The notes under the pieces: generated by a model | What the model was told of the DNA's origin: nothing | The model's input: only the letters and a program-made list of their open reading frames with translations | The model's database searches: none | NCBI GenBank assembly: GCA_029718625.1 | Contig: CM056380.1 | Coordinates: forward strand, 45,477,413-45,541,412 | Source: Synaphobranchus kaupii | Taxonomy: Eukaryota > Chordata > Actinopteri > Anguilliformes > Synaphobranchidae | DNA: 64,000 bases | Direction of reading: 5' to 3' | Program-made: the position numbers and the translations under genes | In this document: piece after piece, positions 36,711-49,588 of the stretch | How the letters are laid out: every line of letters begins with the position of its first letter | Position numbering within the stretch: the first letter of the stretch is position 1

Positions 36711-37172
36711 TAATGTAGTGTTGGGGACTGAGAGCAGGATGAGTAATGTAGTGTTGGGGACTGAGAGCAGGATGGGTAATGTAGTGTTGGGGACTGAGAG
36801 CAGGATGGGTAATGTGGTGTTGGGGACTGAGAGCAGGATGGGTAATGTAGTGTTGGGGATTGAGAGCAGGATGGGTAATGTAGTGTTGGGGACTGAGAGC
36901 AGGATGGGTAATGTAGAGTTGGGGACTGAAAGCAGGATGGGTAATGTAGTGTTGGGGACTGAGAGCAGGATGGGTAATGTAGTGTTGGGGACTGAGAGCA
37001 GGATGGGTAATGTGGTGTTGGGGACTGAGAGCAGGATGGGTAATGTAGTGTTGGGGATTGAGAGCAGGATGGGTAATGTGGTGTTGGGGACTGAGAGCAG
37101 GATGGGTAATGTAGTGTTGGGGACTGAGAGCAGGATGGGTAATGTAGTGTTGGGGACTGAGAGCAGGAGTGG
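36711..37172. repeat. 33-bp minisatellite, right block
   Basis: The same 33-bp unit as 35690-36155, another ~14 copies, interrupted from the left block only by the LINE. Confidence 0.97.
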
Positions 37173-37179
37173 GTAATGT

Positions 37180-38860
37180 CAGCCTTGTCACCTCGCATTA
37201 CCGTGCTGTGCCCTGATGACGCGCTACACTGTGGCCGGGTGAATGGACCCTCGCGCTGCCTCATGGCACTTATCAGTTAGAGTCTGCGTTTTCCTGCGGA
37301 GAGGGGAGGGAGTCTACCATCGTATTCTCCCATGCTTGCCAACACACTCGCCAGGGGCCGTTTGGTGGAGTGCGGGGGGCCGTTTGGTGGAGTGCGGGGA
37401 ACGTGTTCACAGAGGTGCTTCCCGTTTATACCAAAAAATAATAAATAGTCTGTCCTAAGGTCAGGCTCCCAAACGTTTAGCCCAACTTGACTCATGTTCA
37501 ATGGTGATTGACAGACAGCAAGGTCCTCCCACTGACCTCTCCTTTTGAGGAAATTCCCACCGTGTACCTTCGTCTCCCCTGACTCTCATTCCTTTGCTTT
37601 CTTCCCTCCTTCTTTATGTCCTGTCTCTACATATTTCTGCCCACATTTTTCAGGGTTGTTTCCTCCACTTCAGCCTCTCTCTGCACATGTTTGGAGAGAT
37701 GTATGAATCTCCGCAGGGTTCTGTGTTCCTCAGTTCGAGTGGCCCCTGGTGATACAGGGCTAATGGGATGTCACTGTCATGCTGCTACGCCGTTTCTCAT
37801 GTCTGTTAGTGCCTCGATCAGAGTCATGTTTCCTGTGAGATTTCTCGCCTTCCTCCTGCTTCCTCACTTCGCGGTTTTTGCTTTTTTTCTGTTCTGAGAG
37901 CTATGGCCTGGCTGTGATCGTGGACAGCTGTTTGTCTCTCTGTCTGTCCGTCTGTCTGTCTGTCTTTCTTCCCCATGGCACTCTCCTGTCCAACCCCGTA
38001 TCTTTCTCTTTTCTAGCCCCTAGCATGGTCTACCCATCGGTCCGTCCCCCCCCCCCGGTGTCCATCTACCCGTCTGTGTGCCCCGTGGGCGGGGCAGTTT
38101 TACGAGGACCAGGATTGACAGCAGTCTCTGAGATCTCGTGGGAGCCGTCACGCTCTCTCAATATCATATGCTGGGTGTCATCAGAATCCAAAAGAACCAA
38201 GGGGCACCCCGAAAAATCAACCCCCTCCCCCCAGTCTCCAGCGGGCCCTAGCCCCCACTCCAAAAGATGGGGGGGACATTTACACCCACACTCTCACCAT
38301 GGCAGAAACACCACCCACGCAGATACACAGAAACACCCACACCACCCATCCAGATACACAGATGTAAATATCACAGCTTAAAAAAAGGTTTCAGGTATTC
38401 AATTATTCAGTGTCCTGTTTACTGTCCGGACAGACAAAATAATATGTAATTTGTGCAATGTGCATGCTGTAATGTGCATAACGTAAGTTCATCCTACTCT
38501 CATACAGTAGTTTGTGTGCATATTTTGCTTACAGGACAGATGGGGAAGGATCCTTATCAATGCAAGTCAGTTTTGACTTTTGCAGGTGAAAAGCTTATGA
38601 TTGTTTGTAAAAGCACTCAAAAATCCAAGCAAAGACAGCACCTGAGTATTATGTTCCCCCATTGGTTGATATGCACATGAGGTCAGCTTCCTGGAACACT
38701 GCTACAGTTAAACAGTTAAAACCTGAGTATAACCTGGGTATAACCTGGGTATAACCTGAGTCACTCTGTTCGACATTTGCTCTGATCACAGCTTAATCCT
38801 GATGTGTTTGGTCATTTTTTCTGTATATTTTGTTTTCAGCCGCCAATTTCTGCTCTCTCT
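37180..38860. other. intergenic, no gene recognised
   Basis: Mostly unique sequence with small CTGT and poly-C tracts (37935-37965, 38047-38058). No protein similarity recognised in any frame. Confidence 0.6.
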
Positions 38861-38867
38861 AGGCACC

Positions 38868-38976
38868 GGCCATGCTCGGATCTGGCAGGACCGGGGCGCG
38901 AACCCCGATCCTCGGAGTACAGCTGCACCGACTGAAGGTCGGCGCTTTTACCGCTGTACCACTGCGGCGGCCTCCG
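38868..38976 (-). mobile_element. tRNA-derived SINE head
   Basis: On the minus strand, GCAGTGGTACAGCGGTAAAA is a good A box (TGGTACAGCGG). GGATCGGGGTTCGCGCCCCG is a good B box. The intervening CGACCTTCAGTCGG could form an anticodon-like stem. No discriminator or 3' acceptor pairing of a true tRNA is seen, so a SINE head or tRNA pseudogene is likelier. Confidence 0.55.
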
Positions 38977-39389
38977 GGTGACGCGTATCTGAGGGGAACG
39001 AGGCGGCCCCGTCAGACGCCCAGCTGTCGTTTGGGGTTAGCGGCGGTGCTCGGAAGGCCCGGAGATGAATAAGTAAAAACGACGCAGACACTTTGTAAAG
39101 CCTCATGTTATATGTAAAAGGCCAAACAGATCGGACTGCAGCCGCAGCTTGTGAGCACGTCTCTAGATGAATAATAAAGGGCAGATTATGGTGGGTCCAG
39201 GCAGCCTGATTTAGTGGTGTGTGCGTTAATTGGGAGCTCAGCGGGACGGAGAAGCGTTCTGCCGTAATGCAGAGCGGTGCGCTGCAGCCTCGCACAAGGG
39301 CCAGGACCCCAGAGAGTGCCCTGAAACATGCCTGTCAGGTGGTGTTAGATCACAACGCCACCGCCCTGCACAGGAGACACATGCTGTGA

Positions 39390-39832
39390 GCGTGCACACA
39401 AACATACACACACACACTCACACACACATAACATACACACTTGCGCACACACACACACACATGTGCACACACACACATACATACACACATGCATACACGC
39501 ACACTCACACTCACACACACATAACATACACACAGACACACATGCATACATACACACACAAACTCGCACCCAAGTACAAACACAGGCTCCTGCTTATACA
39601 CTTCTTGCACATGGTCAAATTCAAGCACAAAAACATGTTAAACTAGCATCACTCGCAGGAAGAAAATCTGGAAAAAAAAGTGAGAAACAGCTGCATGGTG
39701 TCAGCAGCAATAAAGATCTCTTACTGCCTGAAAGGAACACACAGCCAAGACCTGCTCCTGTGTGGTGTGTGTGTGTGTGTGTGTGTGCGCATGCGTGCAT
39801 GTGTGTTTTTGTGTATGCGCGCGTTTGTGTGT

Positions 39833-39884
<52 letters not shown>

Positions 39885-40337
39885 CCGGGAGCTTAAAAAC
39901 CTGTGCTTTGGATAATATGTGAGAGCGTACACCATTAACAGTTGCAATGGTCTCAGCACTCAATAATGTACTTGGGTCAGTGTGAAAAATATAGAGGAGA
40001 TCATACCACAGACAGGCTAAGTGTGTCTCCAGGAAGCAGTGACCGCCGTGTCCTGGTGTTGCCATGACGGCGGCGGAGGGGAACGCTTGGTGGCCCTGGC
40101 TGTTTTGTCCCGGTGCATATTTAAATGACAGCATCAATAATGGATCTGCCTATCAGTGACAGCGTGGAGGAGGATGAGGTAGTGCGCCATCACGGCTGAT
40201 CCCAAAGCACAGCTCCTCAGCGAGAGGCAGCAGGCTGACATGGAGACCAGGGTTCTAAATGTGGGTCAGAGTGCCGGAGTGGCTTCTGTCTCTATTTTTA
40301 ATTAAAGACCAGTCGTGTTACTGAGCCTCCTCTGCCA

Positions 40338-40369
<32 letters not shown>

Positions 40370-40570
40370 TGCAAGCACACACACACACAAGCGCGCGCAT
40401 ATACGCACAGACACACACACACACATGCGCGTACGCACATACATACACGCGCACACACACACGCACATATACACACATGCACGCACACACATACACACGC
40501 GCACACACATACGCACATACACACACATGCACACACACACATTCACACACATGCACACACATACACGCAC
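39390..40570. repeat. series of CA/TG microsatellites
   Basis: Tracts at 39398-39560, 39762-39885 and 40337-40565 with the usual GCACAC/TACACA interruptions; unique sequence between them. Confidence 0.93.
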
Positions 40571-40844
40571 CAGTGAGTCTCTTCCTGGCTGCATCACTCC
40601 ACAGCACACCCACGCTCTTGGGAAGGAGTTCAGGAGAGCTTGCAAGAGAAAATGCTTTGATGCTCTTTTATTTTTAGGCCTTATATTTCAATTAAAACAT
40701 GAACATGCCTCTGCAGGGAAATATATCACATGGTTCTGAAGACGCGGTGTGTCTGTGGGCCCCCGCAGGACTGTCTATGAATCATCTCCCTTCCCTCCTT
40801 CATTAGCTGTGAGACTGATAGCACATTGTCCTATGGAGTAATGC

Positions 40845-41462
40845 TTATCCTTTTGTGTTCATTATATCAGAAAATAAAAATGACGGATCACTGCCGTTCC
40901 CTGCAACCAGTTCTTTAGCTGAAGCAGCCCACTCCGACTTAATGATCTCTGAAAAACCTGCAAGCATTCGGCCCCTATTTCCAAAAGGCCCTGGTTTCTG
41001 GCAGGGGGTCAAACTTATCTCGTCAGGAGGGCCTGAGACGTGGCCATCGTCTGCGCAGGTGGGCTGGAAGAGAAGAAGAACTTTCCTCTGGGAAAGTTTT
41101 TCCAAAAGGTTCTCGTTATTCCGTGAGCCTGCCGGATCTTTGTTTACCTGTTCCCTTTCCTCCAGAGTCCCCTTAGCGTGCGGGTAAACAAACCCTTCTT
41201 GTTCTCCTCGCGGAAATCGATAGGCGCCGAATGTCATCCTGAGGAGAGCGGCCCTTGTGCATTCTTCAGGAAAAAGGGGCCTTGCTTCGTTAAATGATTT
41301 TTTCCGGCTGGATTCTTTCATCGAACTCTCGGAAGAGAGGGGATCTGACTCTGGGAGATAGGGAGTTTCTGGGGTCACCTTGACATTGCCACTGTCCCCA
41401 CCCCCTCTCCACTGTACCCCCAACCCCACTGCCTTCCAGCTCCTTCTGTGAAAGCATGTCAC
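40845..41462 (-). other. 205-codon ORF of unknown meaning
   Basis: An open frame of normal composition, beginning MTCFHRRSWKAVGLG and containing FGAYRFPRGEQEGFVYPHAK. It is not made of simple repeats. I recognise no domain. No clear splice frame or promoter is visible, and one chance ORF of this length is plausible in 64 kb. It may be a conserved non-coding segment read as an ORF. Confidence 0.2.
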
Positions 41463-41969
41463 TACAACTCCAGGGCAGTATCATGGCTGGGTGAACCCTC
41501 GCCTCCATTTTGTTCGGATGTGGAAGTTAATATGTGAATCAAACATGTTGCAAACCATGACAGATATCCATCAGAAAAGACTGGTTACAAAGGTCAATTA
41601 AATTGTTTTAAGTTGCAGAATACAGCTAGTCTAATTAGTGGCACACTTTTGCACTCAAAATGGATTAAAAAGATATCAGAAGAGAAATTTGTCTCCAGTT
41701 TTTTGGAAATGGCCTACCTCAACAGTTATTTCAAGTCACGTAGAAGGCACTAAAAATATGCATCTCTGGAACCCATATAGAACCCATCTCTGAATCATAC
41801 CATATATTCCACACAAACTGTGAAACTGGTGCAGCAGTTCCAAAATTAGCTGTTTATCTGGAGTGCTCTAAGCCGATAGAATCTGCAATCTGTTGTGTTG
41901 GTCTCCTCTGGAAGCAGTTCTCTGCAGCCTGTGACACCAAAATATCAAACTCTCCAGAACAGGACACTG

Positions 41970-42120
41970 TGGGTCTTTAGCATTTGGAAAACTCTTTAGC
42001 ACACGCAAAAGGAATAACACAACCAATGATTGGGGCAAAGCAAATACCATGACCAATCATTGGTCATGTTATTAGTTTTGCGTGTGCTAAAAAGTTTTGC
42101 ACATGCTAAAGGTCTTAATG
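41970..42120. mobile_element. hairpin MITE, copy 1
   Basis: Arms TTTAGCACACGCAAAAGGAA...CCAATGATTGG and CCAATCATTGGTCATGTTAT...GCGTGTGCTAAA form a long imperfect palindrome. A related copy lies at 43440-43600. Confidence 0.65.
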
Positions 42121-42599
42121 AATCAGGACACTGTGTCTTTCACAAATGAAGGAATGACGTGATCATCATCCTTGCAGAGGGAAGGAGAAAGGGAAAGCAC
42201 AGAAAAATTTCAGAAAATGGTTGTTGTTTTGGTACTGAATAAAAACCTTTGCTTGGTACGAAAACTTGTACAATGTTTGTACAATGCATCCGCGATTCTG
42301 GCACAGCAAATTTAGAAATTTCTCAGAAATAGCTATCATTCCATCCAGCACCTTTACAGCCCAGCAGCTGTAAGAGAAGTTTTTATAACATGAGTTATGT
42401 TTATAATTCATGGGTTTGCCCCATGGCTGACCCATGAAACAGCACTACCGCATTCAGAAGTGTCAACAGTCAAAAACACTCACCCAGTAGTGCAGTACTG
42501 TTGCTGGCCACTGGATGGCGGTGTCCAGTTGCTGATGAGCACATGGTTTCTCTCATAATGTCTTTGGATTAAAGACATGAGTGGCCCAATGGCAGGCTA

Positions 42600-42800
42600 G
42601 TGTGAATGCTGAGCTTCAACTGGAACTGTTGTCATGGTCAGCTGAGACCAAAAGTGAGCTTTTTAGGGCATGCTTACGAGAGGTGTAATGGCGTTGGAAG
42701 AACATATGTTGAAAAGGCTGTCACCCCTACAGTGAAATATGGTAGTGGATCTTCAAGCATGTGTTCATGTCCACTGCATCATACTGATGGATGCTACCAT
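42600..42800 (+). pseudogene. decayed Tc1/mariner transposase fragment
   Basis: Segments corresponding to the Tc1 catalytic-domain stretch around RPKVSFLGHAYERC and TPTVKYGSGSSSM (compare the TVKHGGGS motif of Tc1 transposases) appear in one short frame with many substitutions. No terminal repeats are identified. Confidence 0.5.
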
Positions 42801-43439
42801 TTACAATGTACAGTATAAAGGGAGAGAAGAGTTAGTTTTGGTTTTTGGTTGCAGATTACGGTCAAGTAGGACAAGTCCTGCAGGGGACATTATCTAGTGA
42901 ATGGTATTTACCTACTGCAGATAATATGGATCTTCATCACAACTGGGGTTTTGCACATGGTTAGGGCTCCAACTAACACACTGACCACCAGGGGGCACTA
43001 TGGTGTGTGGCTATAAGGCACCAACCCGGCAAGGTGCATTTTTAGAATAGTCGTGTACATAACAGCTTTTTAAAAAAGTGTACTCAACTGGCATACTCAA
43101 TAGTAGGCAAGTGCGCTGATTCGGACACAGCCTGTGGCCAATTATGCAGCAGTTAGCAAAAGCTGCCATTGTCATGGTGTGGATTGTATCCAGACTGTAG
43201 AGCACACTGCAGTGTTCCACACAAGCACCTCACAAAATGTCCCGGGGAAGCTGGAGAAATTTGTAAATAAAATGTGTAAATCTACAATAATTATTATTTT
43301 TGAAACCACCATTTTACAGTGCATAGTGGACTCTCCCAGCAACTGTTTTAAATGGTCCAATGGCTTGCATGATATCTGTGAACTAAAAAGACTAGGGATC
43401 ACTTGAAGTAATAAAATCAGAAAGGAATAAATACACATG

Positions 43440-43600
43440 GGGCCTAATTTATTAAGGTGTTTACCATGTGCAAAACCTTTTAGCAAACACAAAACTAATA
43501 AGACAACCAATGATTGGTGCAAATCAAATACTATGACCAATCATTGGTCATGTTATTGATTGAGCGCGTGCTAAAATGTTTTAGTAAATCAAGCCCATGC
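43440..43600. mobile_element. hairpin MITE, copy 2
   Basis: GGGCCTAATTTATTAAGGTG ... CCAATGATTGG / CCAATCATTGG ... TTTTAGTAAATCAAGCCC: the same palindromic core as 41970-42120, with more complete ends. Confidence 0.7.
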
Positions 43601-44009
43601 TCTTCTTTCTTCCTCTGTTCCTCTTCCTCTTTGTCTGTGTTGAATGAGAGTTTCTCAGTGAATCTGGGAACTGATCTTTATAAGCCTCAGTACTAAATGT
43701 TTCTCTGCTCAGTTCTATTCGAGTGCCAATCTTAAATGCTTGTATTGCAGAACTAACTGAAAAAAGTGTGACGTTTAGAAATTGTTCCAAAAAAAAAGTA
43801 GTTTTGTAAATCGCTTTGGCTGAATCTACCAAATGAAAGAAAAATATAAATACAACTGTAGGTTATAAATAATTTAAAAACTGAAACTAAATTATTGTGA
43901 CAACCCTCCCCCAGACAGTGATGCTATAACCAGGTTTACTGCAAGTGGAACTGACTGTGATCATCCCAGAGAGATTTTTTACCTTTTCTTGTTTTGGTTC
44001 TGTACTCCA

Positions 44010-44630
44010 GCACATTGGATTAGAAATAAAACAATGAACAGATTGTTAGGAAGTAAGAACGCACTGGTGAGCTCAGCAATAGCAAATTTCCTGGTAGACC
44101 ACGGAAGACCACGGCAGTGGATGACCGAAGATTCCTTTCAATTGTGAAGAAAAGCCCCTTTTTAAACTGTCGAACCAATCAAGAACACTTTCCAGGATGT
44201 AGGCATAGATGTGTCAAAGACTTCCATAAAGGAAGACAATACCAGCATAACCTCAAAGGGTTCACCACAAGATGCAAACCACTGGTAAGCCTCAAGAACA
44301 GAATGGCCAGGTTAGAGTTTGCTAAAAAGAAAACAACGTTACAAAAAACTATAGTTCTGGACAAGGTTTTATGGTCAGATGAGGTGAGTATTACCTGTAC
44401 CAAAGTGATGGAAAGAGAAAAATGTGGAGAAAGAAAATAACTCCCCCCTCATCTTGAAACATGATGGAGGTAGTGTAGCCCCAGTAACAAACATGACCAG
44501 AAATGACTGCAGTCCAGGCTGGGCAGAGCAGCACCAGGGAAGATACCAGCTTCTGGTGATGTCTGTGGGTCGTAGACTTTAGGCAGTCATCGAATGCAAA
44601 GGATTTTGCAAAGTACTAAGGATGATGACT
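44010..44630 (+). pseudogene. decayed Tc1 transposase gene
   Basis: The frame at 44117-44440 reads DDRRFLSIVKKSPF, GFTTRCKPLVSLKNRMARLE and VLWSDEV, the order found in Tc1 transposases (linker, then the start of the DDE domain with the first catalytic D in W-S/T-D-E). The upstream GRPRKTTA-type AT-hook-like motif can be read from GGTAGACCACGGAAGACCAC at 44093-44112. Frameshifts and a stop near 44437 end the frame, and the remaining catalytic residues are lost. It is followed by 3' element sequence to ~44630. Confidence 0.75.
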
Positions 44631-44652
44631 TTATTTCAGATTGTGATATGTA

Positions 44653-45710
44653 CAGTGCCCTCCACTATTATTGGCACCCCTGGTAAAGATGAGTAAAAAG
44701 GGTTATACAAAATTCAACATTTGGTGAATTAGCTTAATCTGACACTGAAAAAATGAGAAAAATCCAACCTTTAATTGAAGCAAATTTATTATGAGAAAAA
44801 AAATCCCTCATCAAGAAATAATAATTTTTAACAAAACCACACCACATGTGCCACAATTATTGGCACCCCTGCATTTATATATAGAATAAAGTAATCATTT
44901 TTAATATTTGGTCACATATCCTTTGCATGCCATGACTTCCTGATGTCTGTGATGGTGACCCAACAACATTAAAAGACTCTTGATATCTTATCTTCTGGTA
45001 CTCTTACAAGCGATACTATAACGTCTCTGCATTTGAATGGATCTCTATGGGAATTGGGGGGTGGGACTAGATTTAGCTCTAAATTATGCTGGAACAGTAT
45101 GGAATACATGATTGGTAAAATGGCTGTAAATCATCAAGGGTCTGAGGTATCAAACGAGCCTCAAACCATCACTTTGCTGCCAGATATGCAGTAGATATGG
45201 ATGGATCACTTTAAGGGTTGTTTCTCCTGGCAAATTTTCCAATTGAACTCTATGGGAAAATAAGTCAAGAGATGAAACCCTTCAAGTTATCCATCCATAT
45301 CTACTTTATTTCTGGCAGCAGAGTGATGGGTTAAGGCTTGTTTGATACGTCAGACCCTTGATGACTTAAAGCCATTTAGCCAGCCATGTGTTCCATACTG
45401 TTCCAGTGTAATTTACAGCTAAATCTAGTCCCACCCCCCAATTCCCATAGAGATCCATTCAAATGCAGAGACGTTATAGTATCGCTTGTAAGAGTACGCG
45501 AAAATAACATATCAAGAGTTTTTTGATGTTGTTGGGTCACAGACATCAGGACGTCATGGCATGCAAAGGATATGCGACCAAAATGATAACTTTATTCTAT
45601 ATATAAATGCAGGGGTGCCAATAATTGTGGCACAGTTTCTCTTTCTTTTGCAAACAAAATTTTATTAGGTTGTGTCTAGGGAAAACATCACATGGAGGGC
45701 ATTTGTAGAC
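44653..45710. mobile_element. Tc1-type ends enclosing the foldback core, third context
   Basis: It starts CAGTGCCCTCCACTATTATT (the GGCACCCCTGG-type fish Tc1 end) with a second motif CCACAATTATTGGCACCCCTG at 44851, mirrored by CAGGGGTGCCAATAATTGTGG at 45610-45630. The palindromic core occupies 44905-45590, with halves meeting near 45240. No transposase. The right outer end is degenerate. Confidence 0.8.
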
Positions 45711-45731
45711 TAGCACAATAACACACACAGG

Positions 45732-47645
45732 GGGCCCTATCTTACACCCGGCGCAAAGCGGCGCTAACGCAAACGCAAGTGTCTTTGCTATCTTACACCC
45801 GGCGCTAGGTCCATAATAGCGCCTAACGCTTACGCCGTCAAACTAGCATGTTGACGGCGTAACTCTTGCGCCATCATTAGTGAACTGGGCGTGTTGGTCT
45901 TAAGATGAGGAGTGGCCAGGATTCTTTTTGGCGTATTGCTATCTTGAGCCAGCAGAAAGCGCTTGCGCTAGAACCACCACAAACCTGGTCTAAAGTCATG
46001 TCGCAGTTGTTTACATGCTATTTTAACGGCGCATATAAGTGCGTCTACATAGGCGTGTGCACAACGCGCATACCCTCCTGTCTGTTACACACAGGGGCGT
46101 GCACAGGCATGACTAAAATATCTAGATCACAATGTGAAATATTATTACTGTGTAGGCTATATCAAAAATGCATAATAATAAAAGGTTCCATAGGTCCACA
46201 TACCTTTCCCTCAGCGAAGGGAAACAATGCCACATTACATTGCTCTCAGCCCACTCCATCAACATCCAGGCGATGTGCGATGGTACGGGACAATGGCTAT
46301 CCATTAAAAAGGAGCTGATAACACCTATAGCTATCAAGCCTAATGCGCGAATTGTCTTTGCACCTAATGCGTGAATTGTCATTCAATGGAAAACTCGCGC
46401 ACGGCAATAGACGGACATTTAAGTTCTGAAAATGCGCTTCAGATGTCATTACAATACAGCTCTGTTTATCTATGAATACAGCCTGTAAGTAAATAGAATG
46501 GTTTGTGACTGAAAAAAGTTCAAAACCTTGTCCAGTGAATATTGCATATTACGCTGTGCATAAGGTTTTTTTCGATAGCCTATGGTTAAAAAACGGAGAT
46601 GTCACCATGTTAACTAAATTGCAACCTTAGCTATTCTTCGTCCTTCATATTTTTTTAAATGACAGTGACCAGGTTTCCATACTCTCACCGTTTAAAACCC
46701 AGCTGATTTCACCCGTTATTCCTTAACTGAACAAAACGATTTTAAAGAGAACTAAGCGTCTAATTAGAAACTAAAACAAATTTGCAGCACGTTACACAAT
46801 TAATTCACAATTAATTTTAATGCCATTCTCTGCACGTTTAACGGTCTTCCTGGGAAAGTGGATTGTTTTAAAGGATTACGCTACGAGTAAAACAGGTTGG
46901 TCACATTTCCATAAACAGGAAATTATTAAACAAGGGGAAATATGCGTGAACTTATGGTTTGCGAACCTGACAGCTTTATTGTATGGCTATTTAGTGTCAT
47001 CATTAAGGCAAAATAACGGTATGTATGTTATTAATCAATATTAGCCTACTATGCAGGTAGCCTAATGAACTTTGGATGAAGCTTGAACTTGAGAACAGCC
47101 TCTTGGAATTGATGTTTGACACTTTCATTGCATAATCAAACGAAATTCGCTGAACAAGCAGGCTAATTTGGCGTTTTCTAAGGTGAGACTGAAGCCATTG
47201 ATAGCTTATTCTCAGCTGTTGCAGGTCCTTTTAACGAAATTTAACCGCACATATTTTGTAAAATAACAGCCCTGTCTGGAATTACCGGGAACTCATAGGC
47301 TAATGGTTAGTCCGAATAATATTGATCATACTCCATTTAGCCTATTCCTTGATCACACTAAACACGCACGAGCATGTCTGTTTCGCCATCATAAGCAATC
47401 CGCCAAGGTGGAAAAGCAGGCTTTTAAAGGGAATGGGATATGACATTTTGATTGGTTTATTGAATGTCACGCCCAAGACACACCTATAATTAATGAAGCG
47501 ACTAGGTTCAGCCCAGTTGCGCCATGCGCCGTGCTTAGCGCCAAAAAAACACGCCGTTAAAATAGCAAAAGTGGACTTGGACACGCCCTAAATGGACTTA
47601 GCGCCATGCGCTTAGACTAAGCGCCAAGATCGCCAAGATAGGGCC
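45732..47645. mobile_element. GGGCCCTATCTT non-autonomous DNA transposon, copy A (1914 bp)
   Basis: Left end GGGCCCTATCTTACACCCGG, right end CCAAGATAGGGCC. Both subterminal regions are full of GGCGC/GCGCC motifs in opposite orientation. Inner sequence is collinear with copy B (52722-56000 without its insert). No transposase ORF; the open frames inside have no recognisable domain. The ends resemble Harbinger/ISL2EU-type fish elements, but the superfamily is not proven. Confidence 0.75.
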
Positions 47646-47649
47646 AAGG

Positions 47650-49115
47650 CAGTTTCAGAATCGAAGGCCTTCTATACTATTGAGTATTCTAGCTGAACAC
47701 ACTTGGACAGTTGTTAAGTAGGCTAAATGTAATGTACTTAAAATCCCCAAATGATATATTTCTGTTTTTTCTCTGATAATAGTATGGAGGATATTTTTCG
47801 CATACTGCATGTCACTAAACAGTATTCAGTAAGCAGTACACAGTATGTTAGTACACAGTACACAGGACCAGTAGACAGGGTTCTGATTCGGACACAGCCA
47901 CATTGTTTACACATGAAAACGTGCACACCATAGATGCTGAATAGAGTGTCATGAGATATTACAACCATATTGCTGATTGCAATATCTCAACCAATGATAT
48001 TGTTCCAGCCTTTTCTAACCATTAAAAACATTCCCATCATCCCCCACCAGGATTCATCTGAGGGCCCCCCCCCCCCTCCCCTACAACTGCTGTGACCTCT
48101 GACCTTCTGTGCCCTTGTGCTCCTTGATTGGCTGGAGACAGAGGACCCACCCAAACAGTGTGAAGTGGCATCCTCTTTCCTTCCGCCATCATTCCATTGA
48201 CCTGGGGTTCATTCCATTCGCTTATTTTATCTGTCCTCATCTCCTCGGTCATCACGTGACCTGGGAATCTTTTAAGGTCCGCCATCTTTAAGGACATTCC
48301 AATTAAATGCTAAATGCTCCTTCGCTGAAGCACCACTAGGATACTTCAGCGAAGATACACAACTAATCACAAACTAAGCTGCATAAGAGCCAATTAAAAA
48401 AAAAACACAACCATTATGACTATAATCATCACTCTCATAGTATAAATTTTAATAAGCAGCACAGCTTTCAAACTTTGAGCTTCCCAGGGGGCAGCGAGCA
48501 TCTTCCTTAGCAGAGCTGATCTTGTTTCAGTGCTCAGCAATGGGGGGGGAGGGGGGGGGGTTAAAGAAGTGGGGAGTAAGGGGGGGGGGGGGGGTTTGCT
48601 CATGGGCGCTGGCAGTGATGTGAACACAGTATAAACTGTGAGTGAACTGTGATGCAGTCCTTCTACTGAACTGGCATGGTGTCAGTCCCCGCTCTTTCAC
48701 CCCCTTTCTCAAGCACCGCAGCGGGCCCAGTAACCCAGGTCGCAATCAGGAATCTGCTGCCTCTTGTTTGTTGGAGGGCGGGGTACGTCAAATGTCAAGT
48801 TTCTGCTTGTAGCGTGGTGCGCCTGAGTGAAGGGGTACTTCAGAAACAATGAAAGAGAACTCATGGGTCTCTCTCCCTCTCTCTCCCTCTCTCTCCGTCT
48901 ATTCCCCTGCCCCACTCTGTACACTCCGCCCCCTCTCTACAACCCGCCCTACTCCCTGCACCCCATCTATATACAACGAAAGTGCAGATTCTTCTCTCAC
49001 ATCAGCCTGTACTTCATGGGGTGAAACTTCTCCTGGGCCAAAGTGTGTGTTTGTGTGTGTGTGTGATTGCATACATGAGTTTGTGTGTGTTTGCATCTGT
49101 GTGTATGCATGCCTG

Positions 49116-49148
<33 letters not shown>

Positions 49149-49219
49149 CTGTGCATGTATGTGCTTCTGAGTTTTCGTGTGACGGGGTATGTGTGTGCAT
49201 ATGTGTGTCCGTCTGTGTG

Positions 49220-49270
<51 letters not shown>

Positions 49271-49293
49271 ATCTGTGTGTATACATGCCTGAG

Positions 49294-49366
<73 letters not shown>

Positions 49367-49580
49367 GTGTGCATGTGTGTGTGTTCAGGGGTGAGGCCAG
49401 TGTCCCCCCGCCACCTTGCTGGGTTCATGTCAGGCCTCCCGATGGAGGGTTTAGCTTTATCTCCCCCAGCTGACAGCTCATACTTTCCGCCCATCCTCTT
49501 TATCACTAATTGGATTTGCTATCTCTCCCCCTTCAGTTGCATGATGCAGATGGGCTGTCATCGTCACCCACTCTCCTCGC
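47650..49580. other. no gene recognised; MITE-like and simple repeats
   Basis: 47690-47910 has ACAGTATGTTAGTACACAGT and GATTCGGACACAGCC motifs shared with 43115-43135, suggesting an old MITE. Poly-G tracts lie at 48541-48595. CTCTCC and TG microsatellites occupy 48870-49385. Confidence 0.6.
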
Positions 49581-49588
49581 GTCTACAG

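Noticed and set aside
35598..37264. Long repeat ORFs on both strands (PALSPQHYITH; GNVVLGTESRM)
   Set aside because: The repeat unit is 33 bp, a multiple of three, so the frames stay open on both strands without selection. No start context or splice logic.
38868..38976. Functional tRNA gene
   Set aside because: Good A and B boxes, but I cannot pair an acceptor stem or a 7-bp anticodon-loop structure of normal spacing. A SINE head is more likely.
45905..46318. 137-residue ORF in GGGCCCTATCTT copy A (and its relative in copy B at 52822-53232)
   Set aside because: Similar frames exist because the copies are homologous. There is no transposase motif, and the frame is not conserved at its ends.
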